From positions 14,030 through 78,029 of the forward strand of contig MGZJ01000043.1 of NCBI GenBank assembly GCA_001802645.1: a stretch of 64,000 bases of DNA, in the 5' to 3' direction. Both the position numbers and the translations under genes were made by a program. The DNA comes from Geobacteraceae bacterium GWC2_53_11. Its GTDB lineage: Bacteria; Desulfobacterota; Desulfuromonadia; Geobacterales; Pseudopelobacteraceae. The notes beneath the pieces were generated by a model. It saw only the letters and a program-made list of their open reading frames with translations, made no database searches and was not told where the DNA came from. Below are positions 27,854 to 37,115 of the stretch, piece by piece. Every line of letters starts with the position of its first letter. The first letter of the stretch is position 1.

Positions 27854-28212
27854 TTTCTGCCCTCGCCTGTGCTGCTCTGACGCTTCTGATCCTCTGGCTG
27901 GCACTGATACCGGCGGTTTCTGCGCCTTCGGGTCTGGGGTGGGATAAGCTGAATCATGCCGGAGCAATTGGGGTGGTGACATGGCTTGCATACCTGTCGT
28001 TTCAACAGCGGGGCCGTGCTGCTCAGGCTGCATTTCTGTACGGTATTGCTCTCGGTGTTTTGATAGAGCTGCTGCAAGGCTCATTGGCAACCGGCAGATC
28101 AGCCGAGTGGAGTGATGTTGCTGCGGATCTTGTCGGGGCCGGGTGTGTTTGGGGCTCGATTAACCTGCTTAAACGTCGAAAACCTGCAATCCGGCCTGGA
28201 AACGGCTGTTGA
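27814..28212 (+). CDS. VanZ-family membrane protein
   Basis: GWDKLNHAGAIGVVTWLAYLSF; LQGSLATGRSAEWSDVAADLVGA. Confidence 0.88.
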   Translation: MKNPKSRIHNSKLVSALACAALTLLILWLALIPAVSAPSGLGWDKLNHAGAIGVVTWLAYLSFQQRGRAAQAAFLYGIALGVLIELLQGSLATGRSAEWSDVAADLVGAGCVWGSINLLKRRKPAIRPGNGC

Positions 28213-28341
28213 ACCGCCGAACACGCCGAGGAACGCCGATGAAACCTTGCTTCTAGAAAAATACAGCCAACTTTTTTGGTTAAACCATCCGTGTATTCCA
28301 TGCCTTTGATTTGTCGGCGTATATCGGCGTTCATCGGCGGT
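28213..28341. repeat. CGCCGA-type element with inverted ends, no ORF inside
   Basis: ACCGCCGAACACGCCGAGGAACGCCGATGA ... TCGGCGTATATCGGCGTTCATCGGCGGT. Confidence 0.8.
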
Positions 28342-28530
28342 TAACTGATTTTTGTGGTTAATCAAAGATTTTGATTACGTTGCGTCTTGGCGTGAGGTGA
28401 ACTGCTCGTTCTGGATTTATAGAACTCCGCAAAACAACAGCAGAGCGGTGCCTATCCCCCTATTTCCCTCCTTGCCTTCACTATCACAAACAGGCATAAT
28501 GCCCCACATTTTACACGTGGAGTTTACCGT

Positions 28531-30012
28531 ATGGCATTGCGTATGTATAACACCCAGACGGGTGAAAAAGAGCTGTTCGTTCCCCTGACCCCCGGCAAAG
28601 TTGGCATGTATGTCTGCGGGGTGACGGTCTACGATTATTGCCATATCGGCCATGCCCGTGCCGGTGTGGTGTTTGATATTGTCTTTCGCTATCTGAAATA
28701 TGCCGGGTACGATGTCACCTACGTGCGCAATTATACCGACATCGATGATAAAATCATCAACCGCGCCAATCAGGAAGGGACCGATTACCGGACGATTGCC
28801 GACCGGTATATTCAGGCGTTTGATGAAGATATGGCGCTGCTCGGGTTGGCCAAGCCGACAGTAGAACCGAAGGCCACGGACCACATCTGCGGCATCATTA
28901 CTATCATTGAGGCGCTGATCGCCAAGGGGCATGCGTATGTTTCCGAAGGCGATGTGTATTATGCCGTGGAGACGTTTCCCGGCTATCTGAAGCTTTCTGG
29001 ACGCAATCTGGAGGATATGCAGGCGGGCGCCCGGGTCGAGGTGGGGGATAAGAAGCGCCACCCGATGGATTTTGCCCTCTGGAAGGGATCGAAACCGGGG
29101 GAACCGTGGTGGCAATCGCCGTGGGGTAATGGCCGTCCCGGCTGGCATATCGAATGCTCGGCCATGAGCATGGAGTTTCTGGGCTCCACCTTTGACATTC
29201 ACGGCGGCGGGAAAGACCTGGTGTTTCCTCACCATGAGAATGAAATCGCCCAGTCCGAAGCGGCCAACGGCTGCCAGTTTGTGCGCTACTGGCTGCATAA
29301 CGGTTTCGTCAATATCAACGCCGAAAAGATGAGCAAGTCGCTGGGCAACTTTTTTACCATTCGCGAGGTGCTGAAAAAATACGATCCGGAAACACTCCGT
29401 TTTTTCATCCTTTCGGCTCATTACCGCTCGCCGATTGATTTCTCGGATCAGAATCTTGATGAGGCCCAGTCCGGACTGGAGCGGATCTACAGCTGCCTGG
29501 CTGCTGTGGACGATGTTCTGCAAGGGCATGCTCCTTCTGATGAAGTTGCTGTTATTGAAACTCTGTCGCAGGTTGGCCAGGAGCTGCAGGAAAAAGTTGA
29601 CCAGTTCTTGCCGCGCTTTGTTGAAGCGATGGACGATGATTTTAATGCAGCTCTGGCGCTTGGTGTCCTGTTTGAAACGGTCCGAGCCACCAACCGTTTC
29701 CTGGCGGAAACGAAGGGTCTTACTCCGCTTTCGTTACAGTTGGTTGCCACGGTCCGCCATCTGTTCGTTGAGGCCGGGAGTGTCCTGGGACTGTTTGGTT
29801 CCGAGCCGTCCGTCTGGCTGGAACGGATCAAGAGTGCCAAGAGCGGCCAGATCGATATTACACACGAAGAGATCGAGCGGTTGATTGTCGAGCGTGCCGA
29901 AGCTCGGGCAACCAGAGACTTCAAGCGTGGCGACGAGATTCGGGACCTTCTGCTGGCAAAGGGAATCGTGCTGCTGGATTCTGCGCAGGGAACAACCTGG
30001 AATGTAAAGTAG
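28531..30012 (+). CDS. cysS: cysteinyl-tRNA synthetase
   Basis: [61 protein letters not shown]. Confidence 0.99.
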   Translation: MALRMYNTQTGEKELFVPLTPGKVGMYVCGVTVYDYCHIGHARAGVVFDIVFRYLKYAGYDVTYVRNYTDIDDKIINRANQEGTDYRTIADRYIQAFDEDMALLGLAKPTVEPKATDHICGIITIIEALIAKGHAYVSEGDVYYAVETFPGYLKLSGRNLEDMQAGARVEVGDKKRHPMDFALWKGSKPGEPWWQSPWGNGRPGWHIECSAMSMEFLGSTFDIHGGGKDLVFPHHENEIAQSEAANGCQFVRYWLHNGFVNINAEKMSKSLGNFFTIREVLKKYDPETLRFFILSAHYRSPIDFSDQNLDEAQSGLERIYSCLAAVDDVLQGHAPSDEVAVIETLSQVGQELQEKVDQFLPRFVEAMDDDFNAALALGVLFETVRATNRFLAETKGLTPLSLQLVATVRHLFVEAGSVLGLFGSEPSVWLERIKSAKSGQIDITHEEIERLIVERAEARATRDFKRGDEIRDLLLAKGIVLLDSAQGTTWNVK

Positions 30013-30013
30013 G

Positions 30014-30088
30014 CTTCGACTCCGCTCAGCCTTCGGGGGCTGCACTTCACAGGTCACTCAGCTCCAGGCGCCCTGAGCGAAGTCGAAG
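30014..30088. repeat. CTTCGACTCCGCTCAG / CTGAGCGAAGTCGAAG inverted repeat
   Basis: 16-bp arms with one mismatch at 30014-30029 and 30073-30088. Confidence 0.9.
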
Positions 30089-30212
30089 GGTTGCATACTT
30101 CATATTGCCTGTTATACTGTCTCTACCCCTGAAACCAGGATACGTGCGTTACGGGAGAAGTTTTTCCGGATAAGCCGATTGCTGACGTACGACAACGACT
30201 GAGAGGTTTTGT

Positions 30213-31841
30213 GTGGATCGGGAGTGTTGCTGCTGGAACAGGGATGACATTGAGCAGGGTGGCTGCCCGAATGTTGGTGAGGGAGAAGAGGATCTGCTCG
30301 CTTCAAAGCGACAGCGCAATCTGGAGAAGTGCGGTGAGTGTCCAACCTTCATCAATGATCTGAAACGCTTGCAGGACGAAGCCAACCCCCTGGCTCCGAT
30401 TCTGGCCGGTTTTCTTGCGGAGTACCGCCGTCAGAAGGCCCAGGTCCAGTCCCTGGTAAGTTTTCTCGATAACAAAACCCTTGAAATCCGCTTTCTCCAC
30501 GAACTCGGCTATGTCCTGCAAAGCTCGGTTGATCTTGATGAGGTTCTTTCCGTAGCCCTGACCGCGATTACCGCAGGTAAAGGGTTTGGTATGAACCGGG
30601 CCTTTCTGCTGCTCTGTGATCGTGAAGCAGGGATGCTCAGGGGGTATCTGGGGATCGGCCCCCGCAATATGGAAGAGGCCAGCCAGGTCTGGAACGAAAT
30701 CCTCCAGAATGACATGGATTTAAAAACGCTGGCGCAGAACTTCCGCTTGAACAAACTCTCCTCCGAACGGGCAAAATTCCACGATGTCCTGGAACAGCTG
30801 ACGGTTCCGCTCTCACAAAAAGATCACATTCTCATCAAGGCGCTGGATGGCAAGCGACCGTTCATGGTCGAAGGAGCTTTTCAGCACCCGGATGTTCCTC
30901 CCGAACTGGCCCGGTTGCTGGAAGTTGACACGTTCCTGTTAATGCCTCTGATTTCGCGCAACCGCCGGGTCGGCATGATTATCGCCGACAACTGCATTAC
31001 GCACCGCACCATTACCGAAGAAGATATGCATTCGCTGGAAACATTCGGTTTTCCGGTCGCTTTTGCCATCGAACGCGCCTCGCTGTATGACAAGCTGCAG
31101 GTCGAACTAAATCGGGTTACGGAAGCGGGTAAAAAGCTGCGGGAGCAGCAGGAACTCATCGTCAGAATGGAAAATATGGCGCTGGTCGGGCGCATAACCT
31201 CAAGTATTGCCCACTCGGTACGCAATCCCCTGATGATTATCGGCGGGTTTGCCCGCTCAATGCTCAAAAACAGTTCCGAGGCAGACCCCCGCCGGTCCTA
31301 CATCGAATCGATTGTGGCCGAAACCAGACAGCTGGAAGGGGTGCTGGATGAAATTCTCAATTATTCCGATTCGCTTTATCCGACCCGAGATTTCTGGGAT
31401 GTCAACCAGCTTGTCGAAACCGCCCTGCGTGACACCGCGGACAGCATGATGTCCCAGGGATACGCCACCAGTTATGTTCCGGAACAGGATCTGCCGCTGG
31501 TATATATTGACTTTAAACAGCTCTCCTATTGTCTTCGCACCGCGCTTCAAAATGATATCAGCGGGTTCGGAGAAGAGAGGAGCATTGTGATCAGTGCCCG
31601 GAAGGGAACGGATTGCGTTGTTCTCACCATCGAGGATCGCAGCCGTCACATCTCTCAGACAGAGCTTGACCGGATTCTCGTGCCGTTTTCCGAAACCCGC
31701 GACCTGGGGGCCGGACTGGCGCTGGCGTTATGTAAGACCATGCTGGATAAACAGGGAATTCCGTTTGTTGCCCAGGGTGACCTGCACGAAGGAATTCTCT
31801 ATACCATCACACTTCCCACCCGCAAGGAGGATCAACCATGA
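30213..31841 (+). CDS. GAF-domain sensor histidine kinase with Cys-rich N-terminus
   Basis: MALVGRITSSIAHSVRNPLMIIGGFARS H-box; C-terminal GAGLALALCKTML. Confidence 0.9.
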   Translation: MDRECCCWNRDDIEQGGCPNVGEGEEDLLASKRQRNLEKCGECPTFINDLKRLQDEANPLAPILAGFLAEYRRQKAQVQSLVSFLDNKTLEIRFLHELGYVLQSSVDLDEVLSVALTAITAGKGFGMNRAFLLLCDREAGMLRGYLGIGPRNMEEASQVWNEILQNDMDLKTLAQNFRLNKLSSERAKFHDVLEQLTVPLSQKDHILIKALDGKRPFMVEGAFQHPDVPPELARLLEVDTFLLMPLISRNRRVGMIIADNCITHRTITEEDMHSLETFGFPVAFAIERASLYDKLQVELNRVTEAGKKLREQQELIVRMENMALVGRITSSIAHSVRNPLMIIGGFARSMLKNSSEADPRRSYIESIVAETRQLEGVLDEILNYSDSLYPTRDFWDVNQLVETALRDTADSMMSQGYATSYVPEQDLPLVYIDFKQLSYCLRTALQNDISGFGEERSIVISARKGTDCVVLTIEDRSRHISQTELDRILVPFSETRDLGAGLALALCKTMLDKQGIPFVAQGDLHEGILYTITLPTRKEDQP

Positions 31842-32221
31842 GCAGATTACTGGTAGTAGATGATGAGGCGAATATCCGGTTATTGTATTCCGAGGAGCTG
31901 CAGGACGAGGGGTATGAAGTCGTAACGGCGGCAAGCAGTGCCGAAGCAGTTGAAAAACTGGAAGTGGGCGCGTTTGATCTGGCTGTTCTGGATATCAAGC
32001 TGAAAAACGAAAGCGGTATCGAACTGCTGCAGAAACTGGTCAAGGAGCGCCATGACATGCCGGTAATCCTCAGTTCGGCCTTTTCCTGCTACAAGGACGA
32101 TTTTTCGGCGTGGCTTGCCGACGGGTACGTGGTCAAGTCGAGCGACCTGACCGAATTGAAACAGGAAATTGCCCGGGTGCTGGCCAAGAAGGCGCAGAAA
32201 ATCAAAGCGGCAATGGCGTAA
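31838..32221 (+). CDS. single-domain response regulator
   Basis: LLVVDDEANIRLLYSEELQDEGYEV...LAVLDIKL; VVKSSD. Confidence 0.95.
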   Translation: MSRLLVVDDEANIRLLYSEELQDEGYEVVTAASSAEAVEKLEVGAFDLAVLDIKLKNESGIELLQKLVKERHDMPVILSSAFSCYKDDFSAWLADGYVVKSSDLTELKQEIARVLAKKAQKIKAAMA

Positions 32222-32252
32222 AAGAAGGAGAGAGGTGCGAGGAGTTTTCAGG

Positions 32253-32301
32253 CTCGAACCTCGAACCTCGAAACTTTTGCCTCTAACCTCTTACCTCGAA
32301 C
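32253..32301 (+). repeat. CTCGAAC heptamer array
   Basis: CTCGAAC CTCGAAC CTCGAAA CTTTTGC CTCTAAC CTCTTAC CTCGAAC; partial complement gaggtgcgaggag upstream. Confidence 0.85.
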
Positions 32302-32319
32302 ATTCCAAGGAGTATTCAC

Positions 32320-34824
32320 ATGAAAGCCGTCATTATGGCGGGTGGCTTTGGCACCCGCATTCAGCCGCTTACCGGCAGCATGCCCAAACCGATGATTCCG
32401 CTCTTTAATCGTCCGATCATGCTTCATATCGTAGAGCTGCTCAAAAAATACGAGATCACGGAACTGGTTATGCTGCTCTATCACCAGCCGTTTTATATCA
32501 AAAACTTCTTTCGGGACGGTTCGGATTTTGGCGTCAAGATTACCTATGTCACCCCGATTGCCGATATGGGAACCGCCGGAGCGGTGAAGGCGGCGGAAAA
32601 GTATCTTGACGAACGCTTTCTGGTGATCAGCGGCGACCTCCTGACGGACTTTAATCTCAAAAAAATCATTGATTTTCATACCGACAACAAAGCCAAAGCC
32701 ACCATTACGCTGACATCGGTCAAGGATCCGCTCCAGTTCGGCGTTGTCATCACGGACAAGGAAAAACGGATTACCCAGTTTCTGGAAAAGCCGGGCTGGG
32801 GCGAAGTTATCTCCGATACCATCAACACCGGAATTTACGTGCTGGAACCGGAGATTCTCAAATACATTCCGGAAGGGGAAAATTTCGATTTTTCACAGGA
32901 TCTCTTTCCGCTCATGCTCAAAAAGAAGGATGCGCTGTACGGGGTGACGGCAAAGGGATACTGGCGGGATATCGGCAACACCGACTCCTATCGTGAAGCG
33001 TATCATGATATTTTCAAAGGCAGGATCAACCTGAAGATCGACGAGCCGAAGCAGGACCGCGTCGGCAAGGATCTGCGGATCGGCGCCGATGTGAAGCTTG
33101 AGAACGCGGGAGGTCTGGAAGGAACCGTGGTCATTGGCGACAACAGCCAGGTGCTGGGTGATGTGCGCATCAAGGATTCGGTCATCGGCCGCAACTGCAC
33201 CATCGAAGCGGGTGTCAGGCTCAACCGCTGCGTTATCTGGGACAATTCGTACGTCAAAAAAGGAGCGAAGATCACCGACAGCGTGATCTGTTCCAACGTG
33301 CGTGTCGGCCAGGGAGCTGTCCTGGAAGAGGGAGTTATTGTTGCCGACGACACCTCCATAGGTGATGAAGCGGTCATCAAGGCCGATGTCAAAATCTGGC
33401 CGAAGAAAACTATTGAGGCCGGCGCGACGGTGACCTCCAACATGATCTGGGGGGAGAAATGGAAAAAAGCGCTCTTTGAAGGTGCCATCATCAAAGGGCT
33501 TTCCAATGTGGAACTCACCCCGGAATTTTGCGCCAAGCTGGGCTGCGCCTACGGCACTTCGCTTCCCAAGGGAAGCTTCGTACTGGGAGGGCGCGATTCC
33601 AATCCCTCGTCCCGTATGCTCAAGCGCTGTTTCATGGGGGGGCTGCTTTCGGCCGGTATCAACGTGCGCGACATGAAGATGACGACCCTGCCGCTGGTTC
33701 GCTATAAATTGAAGACGTTTGGCGAGGTCGGCGGTGTTCAGTTCCGTCAGGCCCAGGATGATCCTGCATCAATGGAAATTGTTTTTCTGGATGGTGACGG
33801 CCTTGATTTTTCCAGCAACATGGGGAAAAACGTGGAGCGCACCTTTTTCAAGGAAAATTTCCGCCGTGCCCACCATACCGAGCCGGGGGTCATTACGGAT
33901 ATCAACAACGTCGGCGAGTTTTACCGTGAAGGTTTCCTGCGGACGCTTGACCGGGAGCTGCTGAAAAAATCGTCATTCACGGTGGTGGTCGATTTCAACT
34001 TTTCACCCTCCAGCCAGACGCTGCCGCAGCTGTTGAACGAACTCGGTTTTTCGGTCATTGCTCTCAACGCTTACGTTGATGAAGGGCGTGGAGTTCAGAC
34101 CAAGGAGAAAGATCAGGCACTGGGCCAGCTTGCGGCGATTGTCACCTCTCTTGGCGCCCAGGCCGGGTTCTGGCTCGATCCTTCGGCTGAGTCGATTACG
34201 CTGGTTGATGAAACCGGGCGAATCTGCACCGGCGTTGAACTGCTTTCCCTGACCGTGGCATTGTTGATGAAGAGCGGCCAGAAGGGAGCGATTGCCGTGC
34301 CGGTGCAGGCTCCTTCGACTATCGAACAGATGACGTCCCAGAAGGGATGCCAGGTTATTCGCACCAAAAGTTCGGATCGGGCCATGCAGGAAGGCGCGTT
34401 TTCTTCTGAAATTGTCCTGACCGGCACGACGGACGGCCGTTTTGCGTTTCCCCGATTTCAATCGGCCTTTGACGGCATGTTTGCCATAGCCAAGCTGATG
34501 GAATTGAGTGCGGCGGCCGCTACAACACTTTCTCAGGCTCTTGTGGATGTTCCGCGCACCGCATTTCTCCAGACCAGCCTCCCCTGCCCCTGGGAAATGA
34601 AGGGGGGCATCATGCGCAAGATGAGCGAGGACAGCCTGGAAAAAGAGGCCAGTTTTATCGACGGTATCAAGGTCCACCTGGGTGAAGAGTGGGTGCTGCT
34701 CCTGCCGGACCAGTATCTGCCGGTGGTGCATATCGTTGCCGAGGCGAGGGACCAGAAATCGGCGCAGCGGCTGCTGGGAGAGTACGAAAAGAAAGTCATC
34801 GCGTGGAAAAAGGAGATGGTGTAA
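32320..34824 (+). CDS. NDP-sugar pyrophosphorylase with left-handed beta-helix and C-terminal phosphomannomutase-like domain
   Basis: [46 protein letters not shown]; hexapeptide repeats; GGRDSNPSSRMLKRC PMM-like start. Confidence 0.93.
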   Translation: MKAVIMAGGFGTRIQPLTGSMPKPMIPLFNRPIMLHIVELLKKYEITELVMLLYHQPFYIKNFFRDGSDFGVKITYVTPIADMGTAGAVKAAEKYLDERFLVISGDLLTDFNLKKIIDFHTDNKAKATITLTSVKDPLQFGVVITDKEKRITQFLEKPGWGEVISDTINTGIYVLEPEILKYIPEGENFDFSQDLFPLMLKKKDALYGVTAKGYWRDIGNTDSYREAYHDIFKGRINLKIDEPKQDRVGKDLRIGADVKLENAGGLEGTVVIGDNSQVLGDVRIKDSVIGRNCTIEAGVRLNRCVIWDNSYVKKGAKITDSVICSNVRVGQGAVLEEGVIVADDTSIGDEAVIKADVKIWPKKTIEAGATVTSNMIWGEKWKKALFEGAIIKGLSNVELTPEFCAKLGCAYGTSLPKGSFVLGGRDSNPSSRMLKRCFMGGLLSAGINVRDMKMTTLPLVRYKLKTFGEVGGVQFRQAQDDPASMEIVFLDGDGLDFSSNMGKNVERTFFKENFRRAHHTEPGVITDINNVGEFYREGFLRTLDRELLKKSSFTVVVDFNFSPSSQTLPQLLNELGFSVIALNAYVDEGRGVQTKEKDQALGQLAAIVTSLGAQAGFWLDPSAESITLVDETGRICTGVELLSLTVALLMKSGQKGAIAVPVQAPSTIEQMTSQKGCQVIRTKSSDRAMQEGAFSSEIVLTGTTDGRFAFPRFQSAFDGMFAIAKLMELSAAAATTLSQALVDVPRTAFLQTSLPCPWEMKGGIMRKMSEDSLEKEASFIDGIKVHLGEEWVLLLPDQYLPVVHIVAEARDQKSAQRLLGEYEKKVIAWKKEMV

Positions 34825-34832
34825 CCACACGT

Positions 34833-37025
34833 ATGCCCGCTACCCCTCTCGATGTCGTCATTGTATGGCACATGCATCAGCCGTACTACAAAGATCCGCT
34901 TAAAAATGAATATGCCCTTCCCTGGACATATCTGCATGGCATCAAGGATTATTTTGACATGCCGGCTATTGTTGAAGATACGCCCGGAGCAAGGGCGGTC
35001 TTCAATCTGGTGCCGTCACTGATTGAGCAGTTGCTGGAGTACGCTTCCGGGACTGCCGTCGATCAGTTTCTGATCAAGGGAAAAGCGGCGCCGTCCGAAT
35101 TGAGTCATGATGACCGGATATTTCTGCTGGAGAACTTCTTCTCGGCGAACCGGCAAAACATGATCGAACCCTCCCGGCGGTATCTGGAGCTCCTCTATAT
35201 GGCTGGCGAGGGGAAACCGGGAAGTGCCCGCGAACGGGTCAGGCATTTCAGTGATCAGGATCTGCTGGATCTGCAGGTCTGGTTTTTTCTGGCCTGGACC
35301 GGAGAGGCAGCCAGGCGGCGTTATCCCGTTTTTGCCGAGCTGGTCGCCAAGGGGGAGGACTATACTGCAGAGGACAAGGAACGGCTCTTTGCCACGCAGC
35401 AGGAACTGCTGCAGGCGATAATTCCGCTGTACCGGCGTCTTCATGACGAGGGGCGGATCGAGTTGTCGGTTACGCCGTATTATCACCCGATTCTGCCGCT
35501 TCTGTGCGATATCCGTACTGCTCAGACCGCCATGCCGCGGGTTGCTCTTCCTGCGGCCGGTTTCCGCCATCCTGAAGATGCCCGTGCCCAGATCAAACGC
35601 GGCATAAGTTATTTTCAGGAAATATTCGGCTTTGTTCCAACCGGCATGTGGCCGTCGGAGGGTTCGGTCAGCAACGAGGCATTGGCAATCATTGCCGGGA
35701 GCGGTATCCGCTGGATAGCCACTGACGAGGAGATTCTGGAAAAAAGCATGGACGGCGGGCTTGGCGCCGGCAAGGAACGGCTCTACCGGCCATGGCGCTA
35801 CAGCAGCAGCCAGGGAGAGGTTGGCGCCTTTTTCCGGGACCATCAGCTTTCCGACCTGATCGGTTTTACCTATTCCCAGTGGGAGGCGGAACGCGCCGTA
35901 ACTGACCTGTGCGGGCGTCTGAATGCGATCAGGACACGGGTCGGAGGGAGCGGCCGTGTTGTGCCGATTATTCTGGATGGCGAAAACGCCTGGGAATATT
36001 ATACGAACAATGCCTATGATTTTCTGCAGGGGATGTACCGGGGTATTGCCGAATCAGCCACTCTTCGATTGACGACATGTGGCGACGTCCTGAAAAAGAC
36101 ACGTTTCGACGGCCGCCTGCATTCCATTTTTCCCGGCTCCTGGATCAACGGCAACTACGGGATCTGGATCGGGCACCCCGAGGAAAATCTGGCCTGGGAT
36201 CTGGTGGCCAAGGCCCGAGAGTGTGCGGTTTTAAACAACCCGCAGGTTGCTTCAGCTCTTGAAAGCGGAGAACCATCGGAGGACGTTGCTGCGGAGATGA
36301 TCTGCCGCTCTCTGTACGCCGCTGAAGGGAGCGACTGGTTCTGGTGGTATGGGGATGATCATTTTTCTCCCCACAGTGACCGTTTCGACCGCCTCTTCAG
36401 ACAGCATCTGATGAACGTTTACCGGCTGCTGGGGCAGGATGCTCCCCGCGAATTGCTGGAGCCGATCAAGAAAAAGAATCCGGCCGGATTGATTCGGGAG
36501 CCGGCTGCTTTTATCGATCCGGAAATCAACGGCAGGATCAGCGATTATTTTGAATGGCTGGCAGCCGGGCTGTATGACCTGACCCGCCAGGGTTCCGCCA
36601 TGCACTCGTCCGACCGGATGCTGCAGAGCCTCTATTATGGTTATAACGCGACCAACTTCTTTATCAGAATTGACGGAGTTCAGGATTTTTCCCGCCTGCT
36701 GAGGGATGACGATGTGCTGTACCTGCATCTGATCCATGACCGGGAATATCGGCTCCCCTTGCAAACGAAGAATGACGAAGGGTTGTTGCTGGCCAAAGAG
36801 AACGGCGTCTGGACGCCGACCGGCAGCCACTGCCGCTGGAAAATTGCCAAGACATGCGAGGTCAGTATTCCCCTGAGCAGCATCAAACTGACGGCGGGAA
36901 GCAAGCTGTTTGTTTCGGTGACGCTGATTCGCGAAAATGAGGAAGCCGGGCGCTGGCCGAGCGACGCGTCGCTGATGCTCTATTACGCCGGGTCAGATAT
37001 CGAACTTGATAACTGGCTGATATAA
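34833..37025 (+). CDS. glycoside hydrolase family 57 (DUF1957-like amylase/branching family)
   Basis: VIVWHMHQPYYKDP; GMWPSEGSVSNEAL; ILDGENAWEYY. Confidence 0.92.
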   Translation: MPATPLDVVIVWHMHQPYYKDPLKNEYALPWTYLHGIKDYFDMPAIVEDTPGARAVFNLVPSLIEQLLEYASGTAVDQFLIKGKAAPSELSHDDRIFLLENFFSANRQNMIEPSRRYLELLYMAGEGKPGSARERVRHFSDQDLLDLQVWFFLAWTGEAARRRYPVFAELVAKGEDYTAEDKERLFATQQELLQAIIPLYRRLHDEGRIELSVTPYYHPILPLLCDIRTAQTAMPRVALPAAGFRHPEDARAQIKRGISYFQEIFGFVPTGMWPSEGSVSNEALAIIAGSGIRWIATDEEILEKSMDGGLGAGKERLYRPWRYSSSQGEVGAFFRDHQLSDLIGFTYSQWEAERAVTDLCGRLNAIRTRVGGSGRVVPIILDGENAWEYYTNNAYDFLQGMYRGIAESATLRLTTCGDVLKKTRFDGRLHSIFPGSWINGNYGIWIGHPEENLAWDLVAKARECAVLNNPQVASALESGEPSEDVAAEMICRSLYAAEGSDWFWWYGDDHFSPHSDRFDRLFRQHLMNVYRLLGQDAPRELLEPIKKKNPAGLIREPAAFIDPEINGRISDYFEWLAAGLYDLTRQGSAMHSSDRMLQSLYYGYNATNFFIRIDGVQDFSRLLRDDDVLYLHLIHDREYRLPLQTKNDEGLLLAKENGVWTPTGSHCRWKIAKTCEVSIPLSSIKLTAGSKLFVSVTLIRENEEAGRWPSDASLMLYYAGSDIELDNWLI

Positions 37026-37036
37026 CCCCTCCCCCG

Positions 37037-37060
37037 CCTCCCCTTCTCAGGGGAGGAGCT
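37037..37060 (+). terminator. hairpin CCTCCCCTTCTCAGGGGAGG followed by T-rich stretch
   Basis: 8-9 bp stem then agcttttctccc just after the GH57 stop. Confidence 0.5.
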
Positions 37061-37115
37061 TTTCTCCCTTCATGGTAAAGGGAGCTGGTGAAGGTGGATT
37101 TTAAGGAGAATGTAA

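Noticed and set aside
28417-29529. 370-aa ORF on the minus strand
   Set aside because: Lies fully antisense to the conserved cysS coding sequence; translation resembles no family; a codon-bias shadow ORF.
34003-36830. Long minus-strand ORFs (34003-34830, 35016-35843, 36252-36830)
   Set aside because: Antisense to the PMM-like domain and GH57 gene; no recognisable family, no plausible start signals.
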